Assembly: GCA_964019055.1 (NCBI GenBank)
Contig: OZ025207.1
Location: 4,529,501 to 4,593,500, forward strand
Direction of reading: 5' to 3'
Source of the DNA: Anthopleura xanthogrammica
Lineage: Eukaryota > Cnidaria > Anthozoa > Actiniaria > Actiniidae
Length of the DNA stretch: 64,000 nt
Part shown: positions 46,599 through 59,097 of the stretch, one piece after another
Numbering within the stretch: position 1 is the first letter of the stretch
Layout: each line of letters opens with the position of its first letter
Notes under the pieces: model-generated
What the model was told of the DNA's origin: nothing
Database searches by the model: none
What the model saw: only the letters and a program-made list of their open reading frames with translations
Translations under genes and position numbers: made by a program

Positions 46599-49500
46599 TC
46601 AAGATGCTGAAGATAAGTTCATATCTAGGTTTGGTATGTCAAATAGATCACATATACCCTCATTGTCGTCCAAGTTGAAGTAATAGTCATGATCGCCAGG
46701 TGGTGGTGACAGTCGCAGTAATGGGGCATAGACTAATAAAAATCAATAAAACACATGAAATCTTAGAAATTCCCAAAGAAGTCCCAAAGAAAATATATTC
46801 GGGAAAGGAATACCATGAATAACTGGAGTTATGATTATGATAACAATAGCAAGTAGACTAATAAAAAGTAATAAAACACATGAAATCTTAGAAAGTCCCA
46901 AAGAAGTCCCAAAGAAACAAATATTGATTTCATGAAAGGAATGGTTTACCATGAATAACTGGAGTCATGATAATGATAATGATAGCAAGTAGGGCACAAA
47001 TTTCATTTTTTCCCCATTTTTTTCCCTTGATGTACTTACGGCAAGTGAAAATGATAGGTTTTCTAGTAAAGACATAATTATGGTTTTACAGAATTGGTTA
47101 TACAGAAACAAAACAAAATATTTACATACTTGGACAAAAAAAATATTATGAAAACTTTTCGTACAGGCTGTACTGTAGTCAATAGAGGCTTTGCACCAAT
47201 TCACATGATGGCAGCCATGACAGTTGGCTCAACAATACAGTATTTTCTCCTGGGAAACTGAATACTCTCTCTCTGAATACCATCAAGGGCATATCATGAT
47301 ATTTTTCTCTTAAGATGTTTATTTCATTTATCAAACCAAATGCAGCCCATTTCTACTAAATACGTTTACAGCTATTTCAAAAAACGTTGAATACTGAATA
47401 CTGAATAGTGCATTCCAAGACCAAAGGGCATTGTGGGTCTCATTAATTTGAAATAAAAAGTAAATATACAGCGATTTGCTCTCTATGACAGCTAGTATAT
47501 TGTTTTGGATGTAATGCACTAACAATAAAATAAATAATTATTATTTATTTTACTTTAGACAATATTACATGACCCAAAATGCATTTCAGTCTTGGGATGC
47601 ACTATTCAGTATGCAGTATTCAACGTTTTTTGAAATAGCTGTATATGTATTCAAGTGAATTAGTAGATATAGTGCTCAAGATTCTAAGTAAAGTCAAAAT
47701 AGATTTTGAACAAAACTCCTTACCTTCAGCGGACATATTAAGTTCCTCTATAACTTCATCTGCAATGTTACCTGGTTCTGAAATAAAGAAAAATTAATAT
47801 CAAATCAAATTGAAAATAAAGCATCAAAATATCACATATACCCTTGAAGATTCACTTCTCAGCCAACTGTTCATTTTCCATCCCATTTCTCATCCTCAGA
47901 CATAATCAGCTGATATGTACCCATTTCAATAAAGTAAGTCACCTGAAAAGCTACATAGATGATAACTAGCGGAAAGCTAGTGTGGGCTGCGTCGGTGTTT
48001 CTAATGAAACAGTTGTGATAAAAAGGTAAATTTTACACCGTAAAAAATAAGAAAGATCACTTACTGATAAAGGACTAGCATCCGAAACGTCAGTAAGTGA
48101 TCTTTCTTATTTTTTACGGTGTAAAATTTACCTTTTTATCACAACTGAAAAGCTACAAAGCTGAGACCAGCAAGGATTATGGGTAGACACATTTTCCATG
48201 TTTCAACTGCTTGATAACTATTGATAGACTTGAGATCTTTTACCAGTTAGAGTTTCATAAGCTGCAGTTCATATCAAAAAGCTTTACTTGTTGGATATGA
48301 AATGTTTGCCATGATCCTCAGCCATCTCAGCTTTTTGGTCATTAAACTTTATTGAAATAAGTATATTCCCAGCCAGGGCTTGATATAATGGCTGGTCAGT
48401 CGCCGGTCATGATGACCAGCCAAATAAGTTTAGCTCAGTCATACCTCATTTCGGGCTCAACATTACTGGTCAAAGTGACTGGTAAGGCAAAGATTTGACC
48501 AAACAAGTTCCAAGTCAAGTCAAGTTTTGTTTGGGCTTCCTGTGGTCAAACCATCAACATGGCGGCTTTTTTGACCAAAATTTGTAATTTATTCAAAACT
48601 AGCTAACTGACTTGTTTAGCCTTATGGTTATTTCAGTTAGCACGACTAAATTAAGTTCTTTAATTAATTTATGTTAATTACTTTGTACAAAAATAGTACT
48701 AAATAAATCAATGTCATTGTCATTGTCCAATGACTGGCCATTATTTCAAGCCTTGTCAGCTGACCCATAACTATGGCAGAGAGATGCAGAACACTGGCAT
48801 CACACACCACCACCCTTGCTTTCTTTTTAAATTAGGGTAGAACATTCAGTACAAATTAAAGAAGCATAACATCAGTGCTTCTTCCTGAATATTCTTGTAC
48901 TTGAAATGCCAAACAGTTTTCTTCCCTTCACAGAAATTTACTTCTTAATTCCAAAAGTCCCCTTCACAGTTCCCTGCACCATCTTGAAAGGTAGCCGTTT
49001 GCATTGAAGCGAGATGATGATGAGCTTGCAATGATAGAAACATGTGAATAATTGTCCGAGGAATGTTAAAGATGTCTCTATCATTACAAGCTCACCGTCC
49101 GTCTCGCTTCGGTACGAAGGCATGGCTACCTTTCAAGATGGCGCAGGGAACTGTGAAAGGGATTATTCCATCATGGAATGAAGGCCACAGGTTTGTTAGT
49201 TACTGGATATTAAGAGCTACCCTTGTAAGACATGGACTGTTTGGTTTGTTTTTGTTATAGAAAACCAACCTTTTCCATTTCCAAAGAGAATGTCATTAGC
49301 AACTTCTTTAAGTTCTTTTGCTAAAACAAAAATTTTAAATTTCAAATGAAAATAAAATAAAACAAAGCAAGACTAAATTTTTGTTTATATATTTCAGTGT
49401 TTATATTTAAGCCAAATCAATAAACTACTTTAAAGTGCCTATCAACTCTGACAGCTTAGTTTGAAAACCACTTCTATATGTGTAGGGTATAATATGATGG

Positions 49501-52500
49501 CATGGTTTTACAGGATATAGACTTCTCATTTCCGAGATATAAAGGATTAAAATGAAAAAAACAATGCAAATGAGATGACGTCGACCAAGGCATTTGCCCT
49601 CTTCTTGTGTGTTTTGCTACCAGTGACTCTCAAGTAAACTCATCAAAACTCTACTACAACATATATTTTTGTAATAAAAATCATTTATTAATTGAAAACT
49701 TGCATTACCCTACAGGACAGTAATTTCATATTTTAAAGGAACCGTGGTTTGACGCCATCTCATTTGCATTTTTAAATTTTAAACCTTTTTGTCTCGAAAT
49801 GAGAAGTCCATATCCGGTAAAACCCTGCCATCGTATTATACACTGGATCGAAATATGGTGACCGATTTGAATGTTCTATTGTTCTTGACTGACTAGCCCC
49901 TCATATTATGTAAAAACGCTTTCGTGTTTCCACGTGAACGCAAGGTTTGTCAGTCCAGAACAGTAGTTATTCAAATTGGTTCTGTGTGTACCTTACATGT
50001 AGAAGTGATTTTCAAACTAAACCGTCAGAGTGGATATGCACTTTAACATTAGTAATTGGTATACTATTTGAACTGTGTAAAAAGCATTGGGACTCTCGTA
50101 AGGGTGTGTTCAAAAAATAATTATAATTTATACTATTACCATCATTATCATTAATATTATTATTATCTAGATAGATACCTTGGCTTGTCTCCATAACTTC
50201 GGTTTTTACATTATCACTAGCGCCTGCACTAGCCTTTTGATTGAGAGTAGCAGAAGACTCGGAATCTGTTTCCATGGGATCATCCTTGAGCTGTAGATTA
50301 GTACCGTTTGTTTCCACTACTGGGGGTGGGACAGGTGTGACTACAGGACTGTCTGCTGATGCATCTTTGTTCACTAGTAGTACATGTATGGGACCATTTT
50401 GACTTTTGAGATGAATCTGATACTTTTTGGGCATTCCAGGATGCTAATGTGGAAACCAGATATAATATTAGTAAAATCAATAGGAACACAGAAGATGAAA
50501 GTGTTTAATATCAGTTATTCAGAAATAAATACACACATGGAAAGAGAAAGTAAAAGAAAAATATACAAGTAACACCATAAAAAAGACTAATGAGTAACAA
50601 GCAAGAGAAAAATTGCCATTTCAAGATTGAGGGAAAACTGGTTCAAATTGGCATTGCAGTGCATTGTGGGACTGTCTTAGGTGAAGAAACAGATGCCTTA
50701 TTGGAAATATGTCACCTCTAGGAAAGCAAGGGTGGTGTAGCACATAGGTTCTAGTCACCACATGATCCTGGGTTCAATACCCGGACTCGGCACCTTAAGT
50801 GGGTTGAGTTTGTTGGTACTCCCTTGCCCAAGGATTTTTCTCCGGGTTCTCCGGTTTTCCTTCCTCCACAAAAATCAACCCTAATTTGATCCGAGCTGTG
50901 TTCCGTGGTCAGACCTGAGATGTATGGCGGCTGCCTTCAGTGCTATTTTATGCCTTCAACTCAGGCACAAAGAGCTGTGTCCTTCACAATTCAGCTATTA
51001 GAGCTGCAAGAAAGGATGATAAGCTGCTCCAATTTAAATCCCACAATGCACTGCAATGCCAACTCAACCCAGTTTCATTCTCAACCTCAATATAACAAAA
51101 AATGAATACAGCTATTTCAAAAAATTTTGAATACTGAATACTGCATACTGAACTGCTGCTCAGTCTCTGGTCATGATGACTTGGCCAAATAAGTTTTAGC
51201 TTGGTCATACCTTGTTTCTGGCTCAATGTTACTGGTCCAGATGAACAGCAAGGTCAAGATTTGGTAAGATAATTCTAGCTACACATTGTCCAATGACCTG
51301 CTGCTATTTTTAGCCTATCAGGAGGAACCTAAATTCCCATTTAGTGACAACCCCCAAAGGCAGGAGTGTACGCCACAAACCTAGAGCAATTCTGATAGGT
51401 ACATGAATTAAACTTCTCCAGATACTCCTACCTTTTCAGGGATAGGTACTTCTAATTGAGTTCCTGATGGTGCTTGTATAGCCAGTAAAGTATCACCAGT
51501 AAATGACTGACACACATCATCGTATGTAACAAAGGCAAGTTTTTCATTCTCTGTGTCTTCGGATATATTTTTCAGACTTTGTTGCACCCATAATCTTTGT
51601 TCGTCAAGTTCTTTTTCCTTATCTTCAAGGCCTTCAAGTTCTCTTTTAAGATCTACTAATTTATCAGATATTTCTCTTGTGTTACATCCAGGTCCAGCTC
51701 CCCTTAAATGTATAATACAACTTATTAGTATAAAATATAAGGTTAGCAACCAAGTTCAGAACTTTTAAACAAAGTTTGTTACGAACTCAGGTTTCAAAAT
51801 AATGGCCGGTTAATGGTCAATGTCCAGCCAAATTTGGTACTTGACCGGTCAAATACGGTTTTGAACAGACATGTTGACTGTTCATATTTGAAAAAATCAT
51901 ACGCCAGACATTTTGACCGGCGTATGACTGGCCATTATTTTGAGCCCTGGAACTTCTCTCTAAAGCTTTGAACTTGGTTTGGTTTTACGATAAATATATT
52001 TACAAGGACAGGTGCTTCCCACAGAATGTAAAGAAAAATTGTGAGAAATTTGACCAAACAAAAATTAAATATTGATATTAAATAATTTATTATTATAAAC
52101 ACATCTGCAATGGAAACCAGCATCAGCTGAGTGGATTTTGTGGATAATAAAGTTGTTGTTGTTGTTATTTGATATTATTTGACAACTGGCCGAAACGGAA
52201 ACGAGCAAGGGACTGGGGCGAGTTTTGAATTTGAATCTAATTAGCAAAATCATTCTGTCATTCTGTTTTGTTAAAAATAATCAGAGTTACAAGCCTTCAA
52301 AAGTGTCAAATATTTACAGAGAATGTATGGTTTGGGGGGACACCATTACTTTATCATGCTCAACCTCATCCAAAAATTGTTTATTACAATAGCTTGATAA
52401 TGGTGTTATCACAATGCTAAAATATTATTTCATTATTAAGTTTCTCAGTATAGTGAATCTGATACTTCATGTGACGTAAGGCTTTGTCATTCATGTGCCA

Positions 52501-54879
52501 ACCAGAGAGGGATTGGATTGGCTGATAAAACAAGGCAACTTGTGAAGACCTTTTGTGAAAATGGTTGGCATAATGTCACAATGCTATTGTTAAATTATTC
52601 TCATTTGTTTGTTTTAAATGGGTAGCACGTAATAGCTAGTGGCTAACAAGCCTATCCAGCTGAGCGGCATTACATTTTCTAACCAATCACAGTCTGTTGT
52701 GATTTTTTATGGCTGGCCTTGTGTTCAAGCACTTTTTTCTACCTGAAAACTAGTGGTTTTTGAATCCAATACATTTTAAGTCTCATAAAAATCCAAAATT
52801 CTTAATCAGAGTGATATTTCATCTTTATCTTATCTAAATACCACTCAAGAAATGATTTTTAAAAATAGAATGAAGGGCAGCAGGTTTTGATCAACAATGC
52901 TTTGCTTGATTAGTTTTTCACTCAGCTGGATGGCTCTCGTTCCATTATTGAATTGGAATTTAGAAGTTGATTGTTGCAGAGGGAGGAAAACCAGAAAAAA
53001 CCCTCGAAGCACAGGAAAGAACCAACAAGCTACTTCACTTACATAGTAAACAAGAAGTATCGCTATATATTATGAGTAAGTCAATCCTTAAAGGGGCACT
53101 TGGATGAAAACACCCCATATTTTGAAAGTCGGAATAGTTCAAGTATTTAAGAATAATATGACTCAATCATGATTATGAAAACCGGATTGGCAAAAATTTT
53201 AGCCTGGGAGCCACTCGCAGTTGAGACTAAAAGAACAATAGGGTTGAGTAAATGACGTCATTTACTCACAATTTAGATGCTGAAAAATATATATAATTTT
53301 TATCTACAAATTTTGACTGTGAAGAAAATATGTTGCTTGGCTACTATTGGGGCCATATAGATAAGTTTAACCAAGTTTCAAGGCATTTCCAATTTTCATC
53401 GATTTTCGTCCAAGTGCCCCTTTAAACACAGAATATACAGCCTTAGGTAGATTGTAGGGGATACTGACATTCCAAAAATGCAGTACAATCTCTTTAACAT
53501 CCTATGATACACAATTTGAGTGGCCGACCCCCTGTTTAAGAATTCCTGGGATTATGTAACTTGTAATCTTAATCATAATACTTTCTTTTCTTTACCAAAC
53601 CAGTTATAATTTCACTTAACCTTATATTTAAAAACTTTCATAAAGAAGTAAAAAACAGCCAAAGGTCATTTAAACAAATAATATATGAAAATTCAAGGAT
53701 TTGCATATAAATCTTAAATGTATAGGTTTAGAAAGAAATGTATAGAGATTACTACATTTTTAAATGTTGATTATAATAATACAATCATCATCAACCAATA
53801 ATTTACTGATTTATATATTTTTATCATTATTATCAAACTAATATTACAACAGAAAAACTTTGGTAATTCACTTTTCATTCGTATATCAGCCAGAATTTGA
53901 CTGTTAAGGTCAAATTCTTAAAAGTTCCAATATCAGGATACCAGACACTCCTTCTAATAAACATCAAATTATGGTACCTGGATAAATTCAAACTTACAAT
54001 CAGATACGATTCAAGATCTTAATAGATCTTTCGTGATAAAGTAGATTAGAATATTCGAGTGATTTCATGGCTATTCTATTGCTAAATACACAGAAGGAAC
54101 GCCATTATTTAGGAAATGGAATATTTGTATAAACTAATATTATTCATATATAAAGGCATTGCCAAATTTTCTTACGGTATAAGTTCTTCCCTCAAAAAAG
54201 AAAGAAATATTTTTGAAGATCTGCCCTTCAAATTGCCAAACATTTTAACTTAAGCTCAACGAGAGAAAACATTTCGACAAAGACAGCACACAACAACAAA
54301 ATTTTTACATATTTTAAAAGCTGTGCTTTCTCACGAAACCGAAGTTTAATCATTGTATAATATCCCTGAATAATTTTATTAAACATTAGTTATCATAGAG
54401 AGGAAGATCGAGTGCTGAAACCGAGAGGAAGATGTAGCAATGTGCGTTGGAATTTCCACAGCGCTTCATGAAGGTTCTTCAAACATCGAGTCGGACTAAG
54501 CTTACTTACTTCCATTGTATACTGTTCTTTGATTTCTTCTCAATCAATCCTATTCCTTCAAGTACATTTGTTATATCGTATATCCGTCGCTTTTGTCGAA
54601 CAGCAAGAGTATCAGCAGCCTAGAGGTCAAAACGTAATTATTGTAAACAGTTGAAGAAGAAGGATTGTGTTAACAAAGCGAGCAAAGAAGGCGCTTCGAA
54701 ACTCGACACGAAATCCCTCCAAATGTGAATCCAAAACCTAAAAAGTCAACTTTACTTACGACTTTAAGGTCTAAGACGCCGTCTTTCGCCTCTTGTAATA
54801 AACTCACGAATTTTGTAGTTAGTAAACCGAGGGATTTTTCATGTCGACTCGGAGTTCCAGGAGAACCAAAATCCGCCAT
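46599..54879 (-). CDS. E2F4/5: E2F4/E2F5-type transcription factor (7 exons, 334 aa)
   Basis: Cell-cycle transcription factor that pairs with DP and binds TTTSSCGC sites; the E2F4/5 subgroup mostly represses with p107/p130. Exons: 54760-54879, 54510-54619, 51432-51702, 50179-50443, 49270-49320, 47724-47777, 46599-46732; all GT-AG and in phase (1005 nt). The protein begins [20 protein letters not shown]. The winged-helix DNA-binding domain covers about residues 12-78, with [20 protein letters not shown]. The coiled-coil and marked box follow ([69 protein letters not shown]). A poorly conserved Ser/Thr/Pro-rich spacer follows. The C-terminus has [20 protein letters not shown] and [13 protein letters not shown] (about 293-325), the transactivation and pocket-protein-binding segment of E2F4/5. 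No N-terminal cyclin A-binding extension as in E2F1-3. Start chosen at 54879 because it matches the family; an in-frame ATG at 54903 would add MCSMHLGN. Confidence 0.95.
47366..47645. mobile_element. Family L foldback
   Basis: acagctatttcaaaaaacgt faces acgttttttgaaatagctgt; inner actgaatagtgcattccaag faces cttgggatgcactattcagt. A half copy lies at 51108-51153. Confidence 0.8.
48010..48147. mobile_element. Near-perfect hairpin with hammerhead-like loop
   Basis: Arms of about 58 bp are almost identical (cagttgtgataaaaaggtaa faces ttacctttttatcacaactg). The loop and inner stem read acttactgataaagg then ctagcatccgaaacgtcagt. See finding. Confidence 0.85.
48375..48754. mobile_element. Family E foldback, copy 2, with extra internal DNA
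   Basis: agggcttgatataatggctg at the left and actggccattatttcaagcc at the right, with about 200 bp of extra sequence relative to copy 1. Confidence 0.65.
48953..49167. mobile_element. Family H1 foldback, full copy
   Basis: cccttcacagttccctgcac at the left faces gcgcagggaactgtgaaagg at the right; inner agcttgcaatgatag faces ctatcattacaagct. Reference for fragments at 17.6 and 27.8 kb. Confidence 0.85.
49428..50046. mobile_element. Family F foldback, copy 2, with an insertion
   Basis: Same ends and order as 42829-43265, but about 135 bp of unrelated DNA (from ggatcgaaatatggtgac, about 49.85-49.99 kb) interrupts it near tatacact. It lies between E2F exons 4 and 5. Confidence 0.8.
50637..51073. 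mobile_element. Family O foldback with a SINE-like insertion
   Basis: Left end actggttcaaattggcattg with gtgcattgtggg; right end cccacaatgcactgc and gccaactcaacccagt. The interior is occupied by the SINE-like copy at 50726-50890. Confidence 0.75.
50726..50890 (+). mobile_element. SINE-like copy 4, inside a family O foldback
   Basis: tRNA-like head with A-box-like tggtgtagcac and B-box gggttcaatacc, then ctccgggttctccggttttc and aaaaatcaaccctaat. It sits inside the 50.64-51.07 kb foldback, so it inserted after it. Confidence 0.7.
51156..51315. mobile_element. Family E foldback, copy 3, decayed
   Basis: ctcagtctctggtcatgatg to tccaatgacctgctgctatt. It abuts a family L half copy. Confidence 0.55.
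51789..51949. mobile_element. Family E foldback, copy 4
   Basis: ggtttcaaaataatggccgg at the left and ctggccattattttgagccc at the right. Confidence 0.75.
52948..53045 (-). mobile_element. SINE-like copy 5, truncated
   Basis: Keeps only the tail half: ttggaatttagaagttgatt to aaaccctcgaagcacaggaa and accaacaagc. Confidence 0.6.
53088..53425. mobile_element. Foldback with internal CRE palindrome
   Basis: Ends ttaaaggggcacttgga and tccaagtgcccctttaa. At 53246-53267 lies a perfect 22-bp palindrome centred on TGACGTCA. A partial copy in the opposite orientation occupies about 1-125. Confidence 0.8.
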
Positions 54880-54920
54880 GTTTCCGAGGTGCATGCTGCA
54901 CACAAATTCATGCGATCATC

Positions 54921-54930
54921 TCATTGGCTA
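54921..54930 (-). promoter_or_regulatory. CCAAT box upstream of the E2F gene
   Basis: On the minus strand this reads TAGCCAATGA, about 45 nt upstream of the E2F start codon. CCAAT boxes bound by NF-Y are common in cell-cycle promoters. No clear TATA box lies nearby. Confidence 0.4.
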
Positions 54931-55232
54931 AAGTCCAGTTTTAAATAAGGCGCCCGTTAGATGACTTTAGAGCCATCTTATTTTAACAGGGGAGGGCTGA
55001 AATACCATAAATAGAAAGCAACATTTCAATAAAACCAAACACTTAAGCAACCTTCAAACTAAATCATTAAAATTAACCTTATCTGATGGGACGATTAGTT
55101 AATAAATTTATTCCAATTTTTGAGATATTTACCAATTTTGAGAAAAACACAAGTTCCTAACCCACCCCTCCCTTCTAACTTTGTTAAGCTCAAGAATTTC
55201 GTTCCCAGGATTCCTAGGATGACGTGTAACAT

Positions 55233-55248
55233 TTTCCCGCGCGCGGGC
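55233..55248. promoter_or_regulatory. Consensus E2F site upstream of the E2F gene
   Basis: TTTTCCCGCGCGCGGG sits about 355 nt upstream of the E2F start codon. TTTCCCGC is a perfect TTTSSCGC E2F site, embedded in the palindrome CCCGCGCGCGGG. The surrounding DNA is AT-rich, so the GC island stands out. Autoregulation is an inference. Confidence 0.4.
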
Positions 55249-56364
55249 TTTTTAGCAAAAGTCGTCGAATTTTACGTAAAATAAAGATTTGTCATAACAA
55301 AACAAATTAATCCTGTATTCTTTTCGCTTAAAGAAATTTCTTTTATTATGATTTATTAATTATAATTCATGAAAATATTTAAAGCGGAATTTTGATGTGT
55401 TTTTGGGTTGATAATTTTCGGACCAGCCGAACGAAAATCCGAAGGACGCGCGCGCGCTTTTTCTGCACAAGGTGACACTTCGCACAAAAGCTCAATGCTT
55501 TCATAAAGAACTGAGTTCATTTACAGATAGGAGCTTATCTCTTCCTTTTTTAAGCATTTTCTTCCTTTTTCAAAACCATTTTATGCCTTAATTAGGTGCT
55601 TTAGGACTAATACCTCCCCTGGTAGGACTTGTGGTCGGATTTAGAAGCTTCCCCCCCTCTTTTTTCAGAAAAAAAAAAAGGTGAGTACCCAAACTTATTT
55701 ATGAGCAAGAAAAAAGAAAAGAAGCTTATTGAACTGAGAGAATTCTTAAATTTTCCATACAAAAATTAGATATGGAAATTAAAATTAAATAACCTGAACA
55801 ACAATAATAATTGTTTTTCATAAGAAAATACACATTTACAAGAGTCCCAATGCTTTTTGCACACTGCAAATAATATATAACCGATAGTAAGGGGGGGAGG
55901 TAAGTTAGTCTTTTATCCATTTGTCTGAAATATAAACATCTCAGGGATGGCAGAGCATATTTTGATATGGGAGGGGGGCCGGGGGCTGGATTTTCTCTCT
56001 TCTTTTTTTGGGAGCACATTTTGAAGTTGGGGGGAGGTTTTGCTCCACCCACCCTGAATCTAGCTTTGTTTTATTTACAGTAAATAATTTCAATAAGTTG
56101 CAGTTTTACTTTGTCTGCCCTCCTCAGGGCCATAGCATCCATAGTTGTTTTACTTTTCTGGGAAACTTGGGGGAATGCCCCCCCCCCCCCGGGTGTTACA
56201 GCCTTGACTCTTGAGCCTTGCCCATGCACACATGCAATGAGCAATGCGCACAAACATTATCAACAGTCATCAACATTAAAATAACATAATAACAACCATT
56301 CTCTTATAGTTGTATGTGAAGGGTTTTCCCCCAAATGTTTTGATGCGCAAGGAAGTAAGGGAAG

Positions 56365-56552
56365 CATGGGTGGCATAGCGGTGGGAGTGCTCGCCTCTCA
56401 CCAAGGCGACCCAAGTTTGAGCTCCACTGTGCTCGGTCTCGTATGTGAGTAGAGTTGTTTGGTGGTTCTCTCCTGTGCTTCGATGGTTTTTCCGGGTTCT
56501 CTGGTTTTTCCTTTCTTTGCAAAAATGAACTTCTAAATTCCAGTTGGAATGC
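56365..56552 (+). mobile_element. SINE-like copy 6 (best full-length copy)
   Basis: tRNA-like head: A-box-like tggcatagcggtggg and B-box-like gtttgagctcc, spaced as in a tRNA-derived pol III promoter. The body follows (gtagagttgtttggtggttc, tccgggttctctggtttttc) and a conserved 3' end (aaaaatgaacttctaaattc). Confidence 0.75.
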
Positions 56553-56664
56553 AGTGGAAGAAGAGCCACTCTATGGAATTTAATGTTAATTCTTATTTAT
56601 TTATGATTTATTATTTATCACTCTTTCCTACAAAAAGGGGGTCATTAGTGATTTACCCTTAAAT

Positions 56665-56838
56665 AGGCCTCTTTAGCTTTCACCCCATTTCATTCCAAGT
56701 GCCATTTTTGAGAATAAGAATTTTTGTTTGAGTTGTATCATATTCATGTCTTCTCATGCAGAACCATTACACAGAGAAATTATACTCTAGAGAATCGCAT
56801 TTCATTGGAAAACATTACACCCAAGGTAAAAAGATCTG
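56665..56838. mobile_element. Family B foldback, decayed copy
   Basis: aggcctctttagctttc at the left, aaggtaaaaagatct at the right; the interior ttgtttgagttgtatc and catgtcttctcatgc match other copies. Confidence 0.65.
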
Positions 56839-59097
56839 TTTAAATGTACTATTTACCTTGATCTATAACAGTATAAAGTCTGAGTTCACCTTTTATCAAT
56901 GAAAGCTGACAATGTTCACTATTATGGAAGGCAAAACCTCCATGGATAAGGGAGCAGTTGAACCAAGTAAGTGTGAGATTGAGGGTGGGGGAAATTCAAT
57001 CTGTGAATTTCTTTGCACTGTGACGACATTAACCGACATTAACCGACATTAACTGTGACGACAATTACACCACGCTTGCAGGGGCATAGCTCCTTTACAC
57101 AAATGTGCAGGTGCATACTTGAGAAATTCTTAAATTTTTCAGAACTACTTATAATATGGAAAGCAAAAACTTTACGTTTTGGGTGGGAGTGCTTGAGGCC
57201 ATGCAGACCCTTGCATACTTGCCAAAATGTCCTAACTATGCCCATGACTTGCTCCTTGACAATTTCATTCCAATTAAAAATAACTTACCTGCACCTCAAT
57301 TTCAAGTCTTTAACCTTATTTCCAGAAATTGTTTTCATACGCCCCAAAAATTTGCAATTGATCTCTGACAACCCCAAAGATTTTCCTAGATTACCGGTAT
57401 CATAGGGAGGATAGAGACAAAATTTCAAACTCATGCAATAGCCAATAGCCAATAGCCAACAATCTGATAAAATTTGCAAGGATAATATAACTCTTAAAAA
57501 TGCTGAGTAACAATCATATGAATTAATTATATTTTAACAACAACAAATGCATAAAAAAACTTTTAATATCTTTTTTGATAATGCAGTACAAGAAACATTT
57601 TACTCTTTATAATAAGAATGTTGTACATTTGAATATATATAGTTAGTTAGTTGTTGATAGAATAAAAGTGAAAGCAGAAAACCTGGGTTTGTCTTATAAT
57701 CACATTAATATAATTTTTTTTCAAATCAGGGTGAATATAACCATTAAAAAATAATTTCTTCTTGATTCATAAAATGTATGCAATGTCTCAAAAAGTCACA
57801 ACTCACATTACTTTATATTGACAAATGTAAACATCAAAGTTCATATTGCAAGTTTTCAAGTTCCAGCCTTTATTTGAATGTTATATGTGAAATATAGTAT
57901 GTATATGTGAATGTTCATTTACTGAACTGCTTAACATATGGCAATGATACGGCATTATGAAAACTTCATTAAATATTACATCACTTTGCATTTCATCTCT
58001 AATTCTTTTTTTGAAAATTGCATTACATAATATAGTATGAAATCAAAAAATATGTCATTTGTGGTACTACAGAATCACGCAGAGTGTGGCCAAAAAAAAT
58101 GCCATGGTCAAACCCACAAAAATACAATGACATTTGTCAACTACAGATTGGCATGGTAAAATACCAAGCTCTCTGACAAGTTTCGTAAGTACTGAAGTGA
58201 AATATAACTTATAAATGAGACCAACCCATATAGCACCCCCTGAAAAAATAGTTTCAATGTTTGGTATAATGTGTGGATGTATAGTAGTGATCGACACGAC
58301 AATGTTTGTGGATCAAAGACCAAGGCATGTTTTTTTCTCCATTCCGTGACCACACTTTGGTGAATTCCATAGTAATATTGATACATTATCTCATACATCT
58401 GCACACTTGACAAAATCCAGAATAACTGTAATCATGATAACAATCCTGTAGTTCGTACTACGAGGCCAATATCGATTTCAACATGAATCAGGACTGAAAT
58501 CATGCATTTTGACATGGTTTAAATCCTTATTTCATGATAAAATTACACTAGAGAAAGTACTGAATAACTTTATAGGCCTCATAGATAATCATTTATAATC
58601 ATTAATTCTGTTAGAATTTCAATTTATATATTTTTGAAAATTGTAATTGTAAGAATAGCTTTTTCTGAATATGTCTGCTTGCCATAATAAAATACATACA
58701 CCTTTGCTTATTTGATTATTTCATCACATCAAATTTACTATTTACAAATTATATTATGTGGGTCAATATTTTGAAAGACTGTGATTTCTAAATAGTATTA
58801 CTTCATTGGTCTATGCTCTAATAAAACTAACAATTTTATAATTCTCTTCTACTGCTAAATTTACATATTCTTCTTTAAAAGATTGACCCAAAATCAAATT
58901 AACAGTTGCTTATTTACACTTATCTTTACTGTATATACATATATTAATCACTTGTATGGATTAATGAAGGCAAGCTATAAGAAATGAATCAAATACATTC
59001 AGTACATACATAGTGGACCATTTATAACTTATATTTCAATTTGCAAGTTATATTGATTGTGTTAAGCAACCTTTCTGTCTGGCAATACGCCTATGTA

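Noticed and set aside
50298..50489. 63-aa minus-strand frame over E2F exon 4
   Set aside because: Out of frame with the E2F protein, which continues [14 protein letters not shown] from 50443.
50751..50790. Possible functional tRNA gene (B-box gggttcaatacc)
   Set aside because: No complete cloverleaf or acceptor stem; it is the head of a SINE-like repeat present in seven copies.
57055..57405. 116-aa open frame upstream of the E2F gene
   Set aside because: No recognisable domain, no matching neighbouring exons, and an overlapping open frame on the other strand.
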